A stretch of DNA of 64,000 nt from Sabellastarte sp. h YS-2021 (Eukaryota; Annelida; Polychaeta; Sabellida; Sabellidae): assembly GCA_964017235.1 (NCBI GenBank), contig OZ024940.1:124001-188000 (forward strand), read 5' to 3'. Shown here piece after piece: positions 10,956-20,540 of the stretch (position 1 is the first letter of the stretch; each line of letters opens with the position of its first letter). Both the position numbers and the translations under genes were made by a program. The notes below the pieces were generated by a model. That model saw only the letters and a list, made by a program, of their open reading frames with translations, made no database searches and was not told where the DNA came from.

Positions 10956-12048
10956 TAGAGCTGCAACATGACCTACTCCCTGGCAGACCTGTCCATGGTG
11001 GAACGAAATTGATCAAACAACCTCTCTCTCTCTCTGGTCCCTTGAGACATGCAGGTTGTTGAGACATGACTCACTGGCCATCCTGATGAGCTGAGTCCTA
11101 GGAGTCTATGGGATCTCTGTTGTTGAGACAGCCCTCTGTGGTTGTGGGAATGACAAGGCCGCCACTCTTTCCACAACTGATTCTCTCCCAGGAGTTGCAT
11201 GTGGTGCGAATCCTGGTGGTGGAATGTCCTGTGTGACTGTCTGAGACAGATGGTGCGATGCCCTGAAAAGGGCTGAAGATGGAGCAGTCACAGACTGCTG
11301 TACCAGACCCATAGTAAAAGAAGTTGTATGGATATTGTGTGAGGGTAATGGAGCCGGTGATAGGTGCACTGGTACCGGATTCTTCCGGTTCTAGATCCAA
11401 GAGAATGTTGTGCACCCGTGAGAAGTCTTCACCGGTCATCGCCGGTTCTTCTGTCTTCGGCTCCTAAAATGAGTCACCCTGAGAGCTGTTTTGTGCCTGT
11501 AAGCAGACCTCTTGGCAAAATTTTCTCTAATTGGGACCACTGTTCCTCGGTCAGAGATGCACACACTGAGCACTGCATAGGTGTCAACTCCTTAGGCACA
11601 GGGATCTTGTCCCTTGCACTTGGCCCCACAGCCAAAGCAGGAGCCATGACAATCAAACTGGGGCATAAAATGTCACACTGGCCGATTTTCTGGTAAGGAG
11701 GTGTCTTAACCATGTTTACCAAAGTTATCTGTGAACTGTTATGAAACAATTTAATCATAATTTAACTGTCTACCCACATTTATATAGCTGTGAAAATTCA
11801 ACAAAGTGAGAGTCACAAGCAAGCCAAATTGACAAGATGGCTTTCAAAAAAGTTCTCATGGGAACAATCTGATAGGTTCCCTAGGTCAAGTGGCCAATCG
11901 AGCAGGTGCGTGTTTACCCGCACCGGTACTATATCACCAGCATTCCCTGTGACCAGTATTCCGGATAGCCCCGTCCATCTGAATTCTACGGGTAAAATTT
12001 TTCAACTTTTACTCCGGTTGGAAGCTTCCGGTGGCCAACCACCGGTAA

Positions 12049-12081
12049 AGCATATGGTCACAATAGGTAGGACTATTGTAG
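12049..12081. repeat. DIRS inverted terminal repeat, 5' end of the element
   Basis: This begins AGCATATGGTCA and is the exact reverse complement of 6758-6790. It marks the upstream end of the minus-strand element. Confidence 0.93.
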
Positions 12082-12190
12082 AACAATAAAAATAAACCAT
12101 TGTTTTATCCCCAGTTTTGGTGGTTGTCTTAAATTTCTGAATCAAATGCAAAATTGCATGTATCTTGGAAGTGGAGCAAGCTAGACTGAC
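12082..12190. repeat. Resumption of the pre-DIRS degenerate repeat
   Basis: The block TTGTCTTAAATTTCTGAATC...AAATGCAAAATTGCATGTATC matches the units at 5956-6757. It marks the right side of the DIRS insertion site. Confidence 0.65.
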
Positions 12191-12756
12191 CCACAATTAT
12201 TGACCCACAATCCCTGTAAAATATTTAATATTTGGGTGATTTTGATGAGACTATTGCAAATCAATGGCTGTGCCAAATCCCTGTAAAACAATCAATATGT
12301 AGGTTATTTTTAACAACCACCAAATTGTACCTTAATATATAGAGAGAATACTCGTCTATAGCTACCTTAACTATAAACTAGGTATGATATATCTTAAAAT
12401 TAAGAAACTTTACATCCAATATGCATGACGAAAAACGCCCAATTAAATAGCACTTACAATTCAAAGGATATGTTACAACCCTTGTAATATACTTAATATT
12501 TGAGTCATTTTTATTAGACAACCTCCAAATTGTCCCTTATTATGTGTAAAATACTCGACTGAAGCTATTTGAACTACAAACTGAGTATAAGATGTCTTAA
12601 AATTAAGAAACTTAAGCAGCAACATTCACTGTAAAAATTCGAACAATTAAATAATACTGGAAATCAAAGCTCAGGTTTGAATCCCTGCACAATGCTTAAT
12701 ATTTCATGAATTTATTCAGACCAAAGCTAAAATACTCTTTATTATGTGTATAATTA

Positions 12757-13952
12757 TGGAAGCTCTGAACTGCCAAAGTTTTTTTATTTTAGTAACTTGA
12801 ATATACGAGTTAGCTAACTCGAATGTTACTAACTTGAAACTACCAGTTAACTAACTTGAATATACGAGTTAGCTAACTTGTATATACGAGTTAACTAACT
12901 GGAATATATGAGTTAGCTAACTGGAATATACAAGTTACCAAGTGGAATATATGAGTTAATAACTGGAATATACAAGTTAGTAACTTCAAAATACCAGTTA
13001 ACTAACTTGAATATAAGAGTTAGCTAACTGGAATATACAAGTTAACTAACTGGAATATACGAGTTAGCTAACTTGAATAATATACGAGTTAACTAACTCA
13101 AATATACAAGTTAGCTAACTGGAATATATGAGTTAACTAACTGGAATATACAAGTTAACTAACTTGAATATACGAGTGAGCTAATTTGAATATACCAGTT
13201 AACTAACTTGAATATACGAGTTAGCTACCTGGAATATATGAGTTAATAACTGGAATATATGAGTTAGTAACTTGAATATACGAGTTAGCTAACTGGAATA
13301 TACACGGTAACTAACTGGAATATACAAGTTAGCTAACTGGAATATACGAGTTAACTAACGGGAATATACGAGTTAGTAACTGGAATATACAAGTTAACTA
13401 ACTTGAATATACGAGTTAGTTAATTTGAATATACCAGTTAACTAACTTGAATATATGAGTTAGCTAACTGGAATATATGAGTTAATAACTGGAATATATG
13501 AGTTAGTAACTTGAATATACGAGTTAACTAACTGGAATATACACGGTAACTAACTGGAATATACAAGTTAGCTAACTGGAATATACAAGTTAACTAACGG
13601 GAATATACGAGTTTGTAACTGGAATATACAAGTTAACTAACTTGAATATACGAGTTAGTTAATTTGAATATACCAGTTAACTAACTTGAATATACGAGTT
13701 AGCTAACTGGAATATACAAGGTAACTAACTGGAATATACAAGTTAGCTAACTGGAATATACGAGTTAACTCGTATATTCCAGTTAGTAACTTGTATATTC
13801 AAGTTAGCTAACTCATATATACAAGTTAGTGAACTGGTATATTCAAGTTAGGTAACTGTTCTTTTCAAGATAGTAACTTGTACATTCAAGGTAACTAACT
13901 TGTATATTCAAGTTAGTAAAATAAGAAAACTTTGGCAGTCCAGAGCTTCTGT
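12757..13952. mobile_element. Foldback-like element with about 48-bp terminal inverted repeats
   Basis: The left end (GAAGCTCTGAACTGCCAAAG, from 12759) matches the reverse complement of the right end (CTTTGGCAGTCCAGAGCTTC, 13930-13949). The match extends inward for about 48 bp with about three mismatches. Between the ends lies only a 22-bp tandem array, and no open frame belongs to it. The element interrupts one unit of the surrounding 200-bp satellite within its GTGTAGAATACTCGTCTATA part. The exact outer limits and any duplication are unclear. It resembles foldback elements or a MITE whose centre has expanded. Confidence 0.8.
12796..13918. repeat. 22-bp self-complementary minisatellite that reverses orientation
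   Basis: Units read GAGTTAGCTAACTGGAATATA with variants TTGAATATA and TTAACTAAC. The half-site AGTTAGCTAACT is itself palindromic. Up to about 13766 the units read GGAATATACGAGTT. From there they read AACTCGTATATTCC. The switch point, 13753-13780, is a 28-bp perfect palindrome. A few units have lost 4 bp (AGTTAGTAACT or AGTTAATAACT). Confidence 0.93.
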
Positions 13953-16900
13953 ATATAATGACCATCTTAAGCTATTTAAACTCAAAACTGCACATAAGAT
14001 ATCTGAAAAAATAAAAAAAAACTTAACATGTAACATTAACCGGAAAAACGCCCAGTTAAATAACACTAATAAATCAAAGGCTATGTTACAATCCCTGTAA
14101 TATACTTAATATTTGAATGATTTTAATCAAACTACCACCAAATTGCCCCTTATTATGTGTAGAACACTCGTGTATAGCTTTCAAGCTCGAAACTATGTAT
14201 AAGATTTCCCAATTATCAGAAATTCTGCAGCAAAAATTCACAGAAAAAAATTGTCCAAATTAAATAACACTGGCAATGAAGTCCTATGTTTTAATCTCTG
14301 TAAAATAATCTTTGGGTGAGGTTTATCAAACAAACACCAAAGTGTCCCTTATTATGTGTTGAATACTTGTGTCTAGCTACCTAAACTACAAACTAAGTAT
14401 AAGGTATCTTAAAAATAAAAGAACTTACCATCCAACATGCACGGACGAAAATTGAGAAATTAAATAACACTAATAAATGGAAAGCTATGTTACAATCCCT
14501 GTAAAATACTTAATATTTGAGTGTTTTTGATGATACTACCACCAAATTGTACCTTGATATGTGTAGAACTCTTGTCTATAGTTAACTAAAGTACAAACTA
14601 AGTACAAGAGGCCCCTAAATTCAGAAACTTAACAGCAACCTACATGGAAAACATTTGCTAAGTTAAATAACACTGGAAATCAAAGCAGAGGTTTAAAGCC
14701 GTGTAAAATACTTAATTTTTTTAAATTTTAATCAGACAAAAGCCAAATTGTACCTTATTCCATGTACAATACTCATGTATAGCTAGTTTAGCTACGAAGT
14801 AAGTATGAGATGTCTTAAAATAAAGAATCTTCACATCCAATATGCACAGAAAAATTCGCAGAATTAGCTCACTTTGAAAATGAATGACCATGTTAAAATC
14901 CCTGTAAAACACTTAAAATTTGGTTGATTTTGATGAGACAACAACCAAATTGTACCTTATTATATGTAGAAAACTCCTATACACCCATTTAAACTAGGAA
15001 CTAACTACAAAATATCTTAAAATTATGACACTTGACATCCAACATGTACGGGCGAAGATCGCCCAATTAATAACACTAATACATCAAAGTCTATCTTACA
15101 ATCCCTGTAAAATACTTAATATTTGAGTGATTTTCATGAGACTACCACCAAATTGTACCTTATTATGTGTAGAAGACTTATCTACAGCTACTTACACTAC
15201 GAACTAAGTACAAGATATCGTAAAATTAAGAAATTTAACAGCAACATTCTCGGAAAAAATTGCAGAATTAACTTACATTGCAAATCAATGACTGTGTTAA
15301 AATATCTGTAAAACACTCAATATTTGGATTATTTTATAAGACAGCCACCAATTTGTGCCTTAATATGTGTAGAATACTTGTATATACTTGCCTTAACTAA
15401 GGACTAAGTAGAAAATATCTTAAAATTAAGAAACTTAACATGCAACATGCAGGGGCCAAAATTGCCCAATTAAATAACACTGGAAATCAAAGCTGAGGTT
15501 TGAATCCTTATAAAATGCTTAATATTTGGTTGATTTTCATCAGGCAAAGGCCAAATTGTTCGTTATTGTGTGTCGAAGACTTTTCTGTAGCTACTTTAAC
15601 TACGACTTAGGCTTAAGATGTCATAAAATTAAGAAACTTGACATCCAACATGTAGGGCCGAAAATTGCCCAATTAAATACACTAATAAATGGAAGGCTAG
15701 GTTACAACCACTGTAAAATACTTAATATTTGAGTGATTTTGATGAGAAAACCACCAAATTGTTGCTTATTATGTGTAGAAGACTCGTCTAAAGCTACTTT
15801 ACCTACAAAGTAAATGTAAGATATGTTAAAATTAAGAAATGTAACAGCAACATTCACGGAAAAATTCGTAGAATTAGCTTACATTGTAAATCCTTGTAAA
15901 ATACTTAATATTTGAGTCATTTTTATGCGAAAACCACCATATTGCCCCTTATTATGTGTAGAACACTCGTCCATAGATAGCTGAACTGTGAAGTAGGTAT
16001 AAGATATCTTAAAATTAAGAAACTTAACAGCAACATCCACGGAAAAAAATTGCCCCAATAAAATACTATTAGAAATCAAAGCCCAGGTTTTAAAGCCTGT
16101 AAAATACTTAATATTTGAGTGACTTTCATCAGACAACCAGTATATTGTCCCTTATTATGTGTAGAAGACTCGTCTGTACCTATTTAAACTAGAAACTGAG
16201 TATAAGATATCTTAAAATTCAGAAATCTGACATTACACATGCACAGGCGAAAATGTTGCCCAATTAAATAACAGTAATAAATCGAAGTCTATATTACAAT
16301 CCCTGTAAAATACTTAATATTTGAGTCATTTTGATGAGATAACCACCAAATTGTGCCTTATTATGTGTAGAACACTCACTTATAGCTATTTAATCTACAA
16401 ACTCAGTATAAGATGCCTTAAAATTAAGAAACTTAAGAGCAACATTCACGGAAAAATTCGCAGAATTAACTTCCATTGCAAATCAATGACTGTGTTGAAG
16501 TCCTTGTAAAATACTCAATATTTGGGTGATTTTTATGAGACATCCACCAAATTGTCCCTTATTATGTGTAGAAGACTGTACAAGATATCTTAAAATGAAG
16601 AAATTTGACATCCAATATGCATGACAAAAAACGCCCAACTAAAAACACTAATAAATCAAAGGCTTTGTTACAACCCCTGTAAAGTACTTAATATTTGAGT
16701 CATTTTCATGAAACTACCATCAAATTGTATCTTATTATGTGTAGAATACTCGTCTGCAGCTACCTAAGCTATGAATTAAGTATAAGATATCTTAAAATTA
16801 AGAAACTTGACAGGAACATTCACGAAAAAAAAACGTCCAATTAAATAACACTGGAAATTAAAGCTTAGGTTTAAATCCGTGTAAAATACTTAATATTTGT

Positions 16901-17301
16901 GTTATTTTCATGAAACAAAAGGCAAATTGTTCCTTATTATGTACATAATACTCATCTGTAGCTATTGAGGGTAGAAACTAAGTGTAACATGTGTTAAAAT
17001 TAACACAGAAAACAAATAAATTTATGAAGTAACACTGATAAATCGAAATATATGTTACAATTCTATAATACTTATTGTGTGAAGTATTTAAATTTTCCCG
17101 CTTTTTACATTTAAAAATTAAGCATAAGATATCTTTTAAAACAGATATTATATATTGTAGTTTGAAAATTAGGTGATATTTAAGCGATTTTCACATTTTA
17201 CTCACTGAATTCTGTCACTTTTTTCATTTGAATTCCAATTACCGTGAAAGTGTGAAATCACCTTTAGCATAGAAATTTCTGGAGACAGAGTGCACACAAC
17301 T

Positions 17302-17307
17302 TATAAA
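17302..17307 (+). promoter_or_regulatory. Possible TATA box for the LRR-Roc-COR gene
   Basis: TATAAA lies 71 bp before the ATG at 17373. That would allow a short untranslated leader. The region is AT-rich, so the match could be chance. The text TTTTTTGTAG just after it could also be a 3' splice site for an upstream non-coding exon. Confidence 0.3.
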
Positions 17308-17372
17308 ACTGCTGGATATCTAGGAATACAATGTGTATTTTTTGTAGCCAGTGAGAGATTTAGAGTGAAAAC

Positions 17373-18196
17373 ATGTCTGAACTTTACTGGAGTGACAAGG
17401 CTCTAAAAGACTCTGATCTTCTTAAAAAACTGTACGATGTGAGGAATGATTCACAATATAGAGTGTTAAATTTGTCCGGGAACAACCTGACATCTCTACC
17501 AGACCTGAGGACATTCAGGCAGTTTGACAACCTGAAAGTGTTACATCTGCGGCGTAACAACCTCAGAGACATTGATTTCAGCATCATTCCACCAACAGTG
17601 ACATGGCTTTACCTTAGTGAGAATAAACTTACACGTGTGGGGAGTCTGATTCATTGTACAGAACTAAAATACTTGTTTGTATCAGAGAATCAACTCACAG
17701 ATGTAGACTGGAGGAACCTTCCACCTGCACTGACAGGGCTTCACCTTGACAGTAATCAACTCACCACAGTGGGAGATGTGAGCCAGTGTACACGACTGAG
17801 TGGATTGGGGGTACAGGACAATCACATCACTCACATTGAGTGGAGGAACCTTCCACCTGCACTGACATGGCTTGACCTTGGCAATAATCAACTGACCACA
17901 GTTGATTTGATCCACTGTACACAACTGGAATGGTTAGATTTGAGAGATAACCCCACACTTCATACTATTGAGTCACTTCCAAATAAACACATTGATAATT
18001 TTTACATCAGTGAAAGTGTGAAGGTTTTGGGAAGAAAGTGTTTTCATGAAAACAACTACAACATGTTGAGGGAAAAGTGTGAATCACGATGGTCTGGTTT
18101 GAACCTAGAACAACCACCAGTAGAAGTGTTGTTACAAGGACTTGAGGCCGTGTTAGAGTATTACACAGAGAAATCCATCAGAACTACACACACTAG
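17373..18196 (+). CDS. Exon 1: leucine-rich repeat domain (residues 1-274)
   Basis: The start ATG sits in AAAACATGT, with A at -3. After a short N-terminal helix (SDKALKDSDLLKKLY), repeats of the LxxLxLxxNxLT type run from about residue 30 to 225. Examples are VLNLSGNNLTSLPDL, VLHLRRNNLRDIDF, WLYLSENKLTRVGS, YLFVSENQLTDVDW, GLHLDSNQLTTVGD and WLDLGNNQLTTVD. Two units share the phrase WRNLPPALT, encoded by near-identical DNA at 17709 and 17841, so a 44-residue pair was duplicated. A capping region with several cysteines and a helix (EVLLQGLEAVLEYY) leads into the GTPase. The exon ends ACT AG followed by GTAATT (phase 2). Read on as plain DNA, the frame stops at once in the intron. Confidence 0.9.
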
Positions 18197-18203
18197 GTAA
18201 TTT

Positions 18204-18285
18204 GTTTACTTTATTATTATTTTTTTTTTTGCTTGCCGTTTTTTTTTTTTTTTTCTTTTTGTTGTTTATTTTTTTATTTGGTTTA
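18204..18285. repeat. T-rich microsatellite next to the intron 1 donor
   Basis: Runs of T up to 15 long, with scattered G, A and C, start a few bases after the splice donor of exon 1. They are good candidates for length polymorphism. Confidence 0.85.
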
Positions 18286-18419
18286 TGTTATAAAGGACAG
18301 TAACTGCTTATATAGCACTAGAATCTCTCCAAAATGGACACAGTAAACAAGTTTCTGTGTGTGTGTAAGATTTATACTGTGCTTTTATTTTGTTTATTTT
18401 GTTCTCCAACGGTATTTAC

Positions 18420-19745
18420 TGTGTATAATTAGCGTCAAAAATCGGAAAATATGGGCCGAATTTTGCTGGTAATATTTCAAAAACTGTGTAAGCTACAGAC
18501 ATGTCACATACACCGTTGGAAAGGTATTTACACAGAGATTTTGCTCGTATTTGTTGCATGAAAATCCGTGCAGAAATAGTGGAGTAATAGCTAAATAAAG
18601 ATGGACGTTTTTGGTATCATTAACGCTACTTTAGTTTGAAAGTTAGCGTCACAAATATATAGTAGAAACAGCTACAATTTTTTTCTCTCCAAACATTTCA
18701 ATAGTTACAGAAGCACAAGTTTGTGTTATGTACAACATTACAAAGGTCTGTTTACAGAGTGTCTGTTCGTGTTTGTTGTACGGACATCCAAGCCAAAATT
18801 GCATAGAAATCTGACATTTTTCTGTTCATTGACGTGAGCTAAAGTTGAGAGTTAGTATGATATATTCAGAGTACACTGCCGATATTTCCCAAATATTTGA
18901 ATGATTATAAAAGCTAGAAGTTTGTGCGATATACACCATTAGAAAGATCTGTTTACCAGAGATTTTCTGCTCATGTTTATTTTATTGAAATCCGTGCAGA
19001 AATCACAAATATGAAATTAGCGTCACAAGATGTGCCGACGGCTTGTTTTGCTTATATCTCACTATGTAAGCTACAAATATGTGACTTACATCACTAGAAA
19101 GGTGTGTTGACAGACTTTCTGCTTGTGTTAGTTGCATGAAACTCTACGTAGTAATGGCAAGAGAAATCTCAGATAAAATCAGCATTAGAAATCCGTCAAC
19201 CAGTGCCGAGTTTTTCATTAATATTTTAGAAACTACTTGACTTATGAATTTTTCGTGTAGATCATTGGAAACGTATCTCTACACAGCTTCTTCTCGCGTT
19301 TCTTGCATCAAAATCTAAGCAGAAATGGTGGAGTAATCGCAAGCTCAAAATTGATATTTCTATATTTACTGACACTACTTGGGGTTAAAAGTTTACAGTA
19401 TAAGCCCAATATTGCAAATATTTAAATAATTACGTGAGCTATAAGTAAAAGTTATACTTCAATAGAAAGCTATATTTACACAGTTTCTGTCTGTTTGTTG
19501 TATTAAAATCCATGCAGAAATTGCAGAAATCTTGAGTTAAACATTGAAAGTTTTTGTGTGTACTTCGGAACATAAATACGTGTATCACAGCTGATTTATT
19601 CTCTCCATTCTTTGGTAATATCTCCCTCATTTTGCAAGTTAAAACTGTATGCTACACACTGTTAGAAAGCTATTTTACCAGAGTTTCTCCTCGTCTTTTT
19701 GCATTAAAATCCATGATGAAATGGTGGAGTAATCACAAGTTCAAA
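18420..19745. repeat. Old tandem repeat of 160-220 bp in intron 1, seven units
   Basis: A shared block, ATTGGAAAGGTATTTACACA then GAG.TTTCTGCTCGTGTTTGTT then GCATGAAAATCCGTGCAGAA, recurs near 18513, 18735, 18937, 19101, 19261, 19459 and 19658. Spacings are 222, 202, 164, 160, 198 and 199 bp. Units are heavily diverged, so the array predates the sharper satellites nearby. Confidence 0.8.
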
Positions 19746-19790
19746 ATTCATGTTGTGATCACTGGGAGATATTGCGCTCAAAAGATGTAA

Positions 19791-20027
19791 TGGAATGGCG
19801 ATGTAGCGGTTAGAGTGCTTGCCCTCAACCTCTGAGGTCGCTGGTTCAAATCTCGGCCCGGGCTCTTCATGTTGGAAAGTTGGTAGTTACTTGCCAATGA
19901 CCGGTGGGTTTACAGTGCAGAATCTAGACCCACTAGTATGCACTGGTTCCCCCAAGCGTAAACTGTCTGTTGCAACATGACATTGCTGTTGAACACAAAA
20001 AACAACAAATAAATCTAAATCTAAAAC
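19791..20027 (+). mobile_element. tRNA-derived SINE, copy 3, in intron 1
   Basis: This is the same family as the copies at 8669 and 10751. It has an A-box region CGATGTAGCGGTTAG, a B box GGTTCAAATC (19843-19852), the CTTCATGTTGGAAAGTTGG body and an AAATCTAAATCTAAA tail. The likely duplications are CAAAAGATGTAA (19779-19790) and CAAAAGATATAA (20028-20039). It has a short insertion, AATCTAGACCCACTAG, near 19920-19935 and is otherwise full length. Confidence 0.88.
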
Positions 20028-20144
20028 CAAAAGATATAAAATGACGTAAAGTTAAATAAATAATCACATAAACTGATTTCAACAAATTTCAGAAAACTGG
20101 AGTTTTCATCAAGGACCAAGGAAACTGCTTTGACCATTGATTGT

Positions 20145-20450
20145 CTGCTACTGTGGCCTAGCGGGTAACACACTTGTCTAGCAACTCAGAGGACGTGGGT
20201 TCAAACATAGTGGCTTGGATGACCACTTAGAATGGTGGTCTTCTGTCATTAAGGCCTATCTCCAGTAGCAGGTTAAAGAACCTCAAGGATGTTGATAAAT
20301 GGTCATCCTTGAGCTTCTATCGTCCAGTAAGGGGAATGTCAGTTACTTGTGAGTTGAGGGCTGTACATGTGCAATTGAATTGGTTAAATAGCACTTTGAG
20401 TCTTGTAGTATATGGAGATATTGTGCTGAATATAAAAACACAATACCAAT
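20145..20450 (+). mobile_element. Second SINE family: tRNA head with L2-like tail
   Basis: An A box TGGCCTAGCGG (20153-20163) and B box GGGTTCAAAC (20197-20206) form a tRNA-like head. The roughly 220-bp body is unlike the other SINEs here. It ends in AGCACTTTGAGTCTTG...GCTGAATATAAAAACACAAT, which resembles the 3' ends of L2-mobilised SINEs. Target duplications were not found with confidence, so the ends are approximate. Confidence 0.7.
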
Positions 20451-20540
20451 ACTAATACATGCTATGTATAAATTTGAAAGTATTTCAAAAGAATGTTTGA
20501 CATCAACTCATTGCCTGTTGTTATTGTTGCTGCTTTTCAG

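Larger units (their letters stand above)
9901..11760 (-). pseudogene. DIRS gag-like region (ORF1), broken
   Basis: This is the 5' part of the element on the minus strand. An N-terminal piece (11758-11474) ends in a CSVCASLTEEQWSQLEK-like stretch. A Ser/Thr/Pro-rich middle piece lies at 11439-11098. A Gln/Pro/Gly-rich stretch near 10430-10250 resembles the low-complexity nucleic-acid-binding end of gag. No domain is certain. Position before the reverse transcriptase is the main argument. A SINE splits it at 10751-10955, and its 3' end contains a 36-bp in-frame minisatellite. Confidence 0.55.
6758..12081 (-). mobile_element. DIRS-like tyrosine-recombinase retrotransposon, inactivated
   Basis: The element is bounded by perfect 33-bp inverted terminal repeats (6758-6790 and 12049-12081). 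On the minus strand it carries, in order, a gag-like region, reverse transcriptase, an RNase H-like region and a tyrosine recombinase. This order, with inverted ends and no visible target-site duplication, fits DIRS elements. Gypsy/Ty3 elements would need LTRs and a DDE integrase, and neither is present. The 5.3-kb span includes about 450 bp of later SINE DNA with its duplications. Frames are broken many times and the RT active site reads YLDN. I did not find an internal complementary region or a methyltransferase domain. Confidence 0.9.
12190..17100. repeat. AT-rich satellite of about 200 bp, 17-18 units, with an internal insertion
   Basis: The unit contains CCTGTAAAATACTTAATATT, TGAGTGATTTT.ATGAGAC, ACCAAATTGTACCTTATTAT, GTGTAGAA.ACTCGTCTATAGC, AGTATAAGATATCTTAAAAT and AAGAAACTTAACA. 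Units start near 12220, 12480 and 12690, then resume at about 14100 and repeat about every 200 bp (14305, 14508, 14915, 15118, 15318, 15520 and so on) to about 16890. Divergence between units is moderate. Weakening copies end about 270 bp before the start codon of the LRR gene. Confidence 0.9.
18197..20540 (+). other. Intron 1 (2344 bp, phase 2), rich in repeats
   Basis: It begins GTAATT and ends with a long pyrimidine-rich stretch and TTTTCAG. It contains a T-rich microsatellite, a diverged tandem repeat and two unrelated SINEs. Joining its two sides gives AG + C = AGC (Ser275). This links the LRR exon to the P-loop exon in frame. Confidence 0.88.

Noticed and set aside
17384-17924. Minus-strand coding frames opposite the LRR exon
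   Set aside because: They mirror the LRR repeats on the other strand. The plus-strand frame has clear LRR features and correct splicing.
20464-20540. Apparent signal peptide (Leu/Phe-rich leader) before the P-loop of the Roc domain
   Set aside because: The hydrophobic residues are the translated pyrimidine tract and TTTTCAG acceptor of intron 1. Splicing from 18196 to 20541 restores the frame, so there is no secretion signal.
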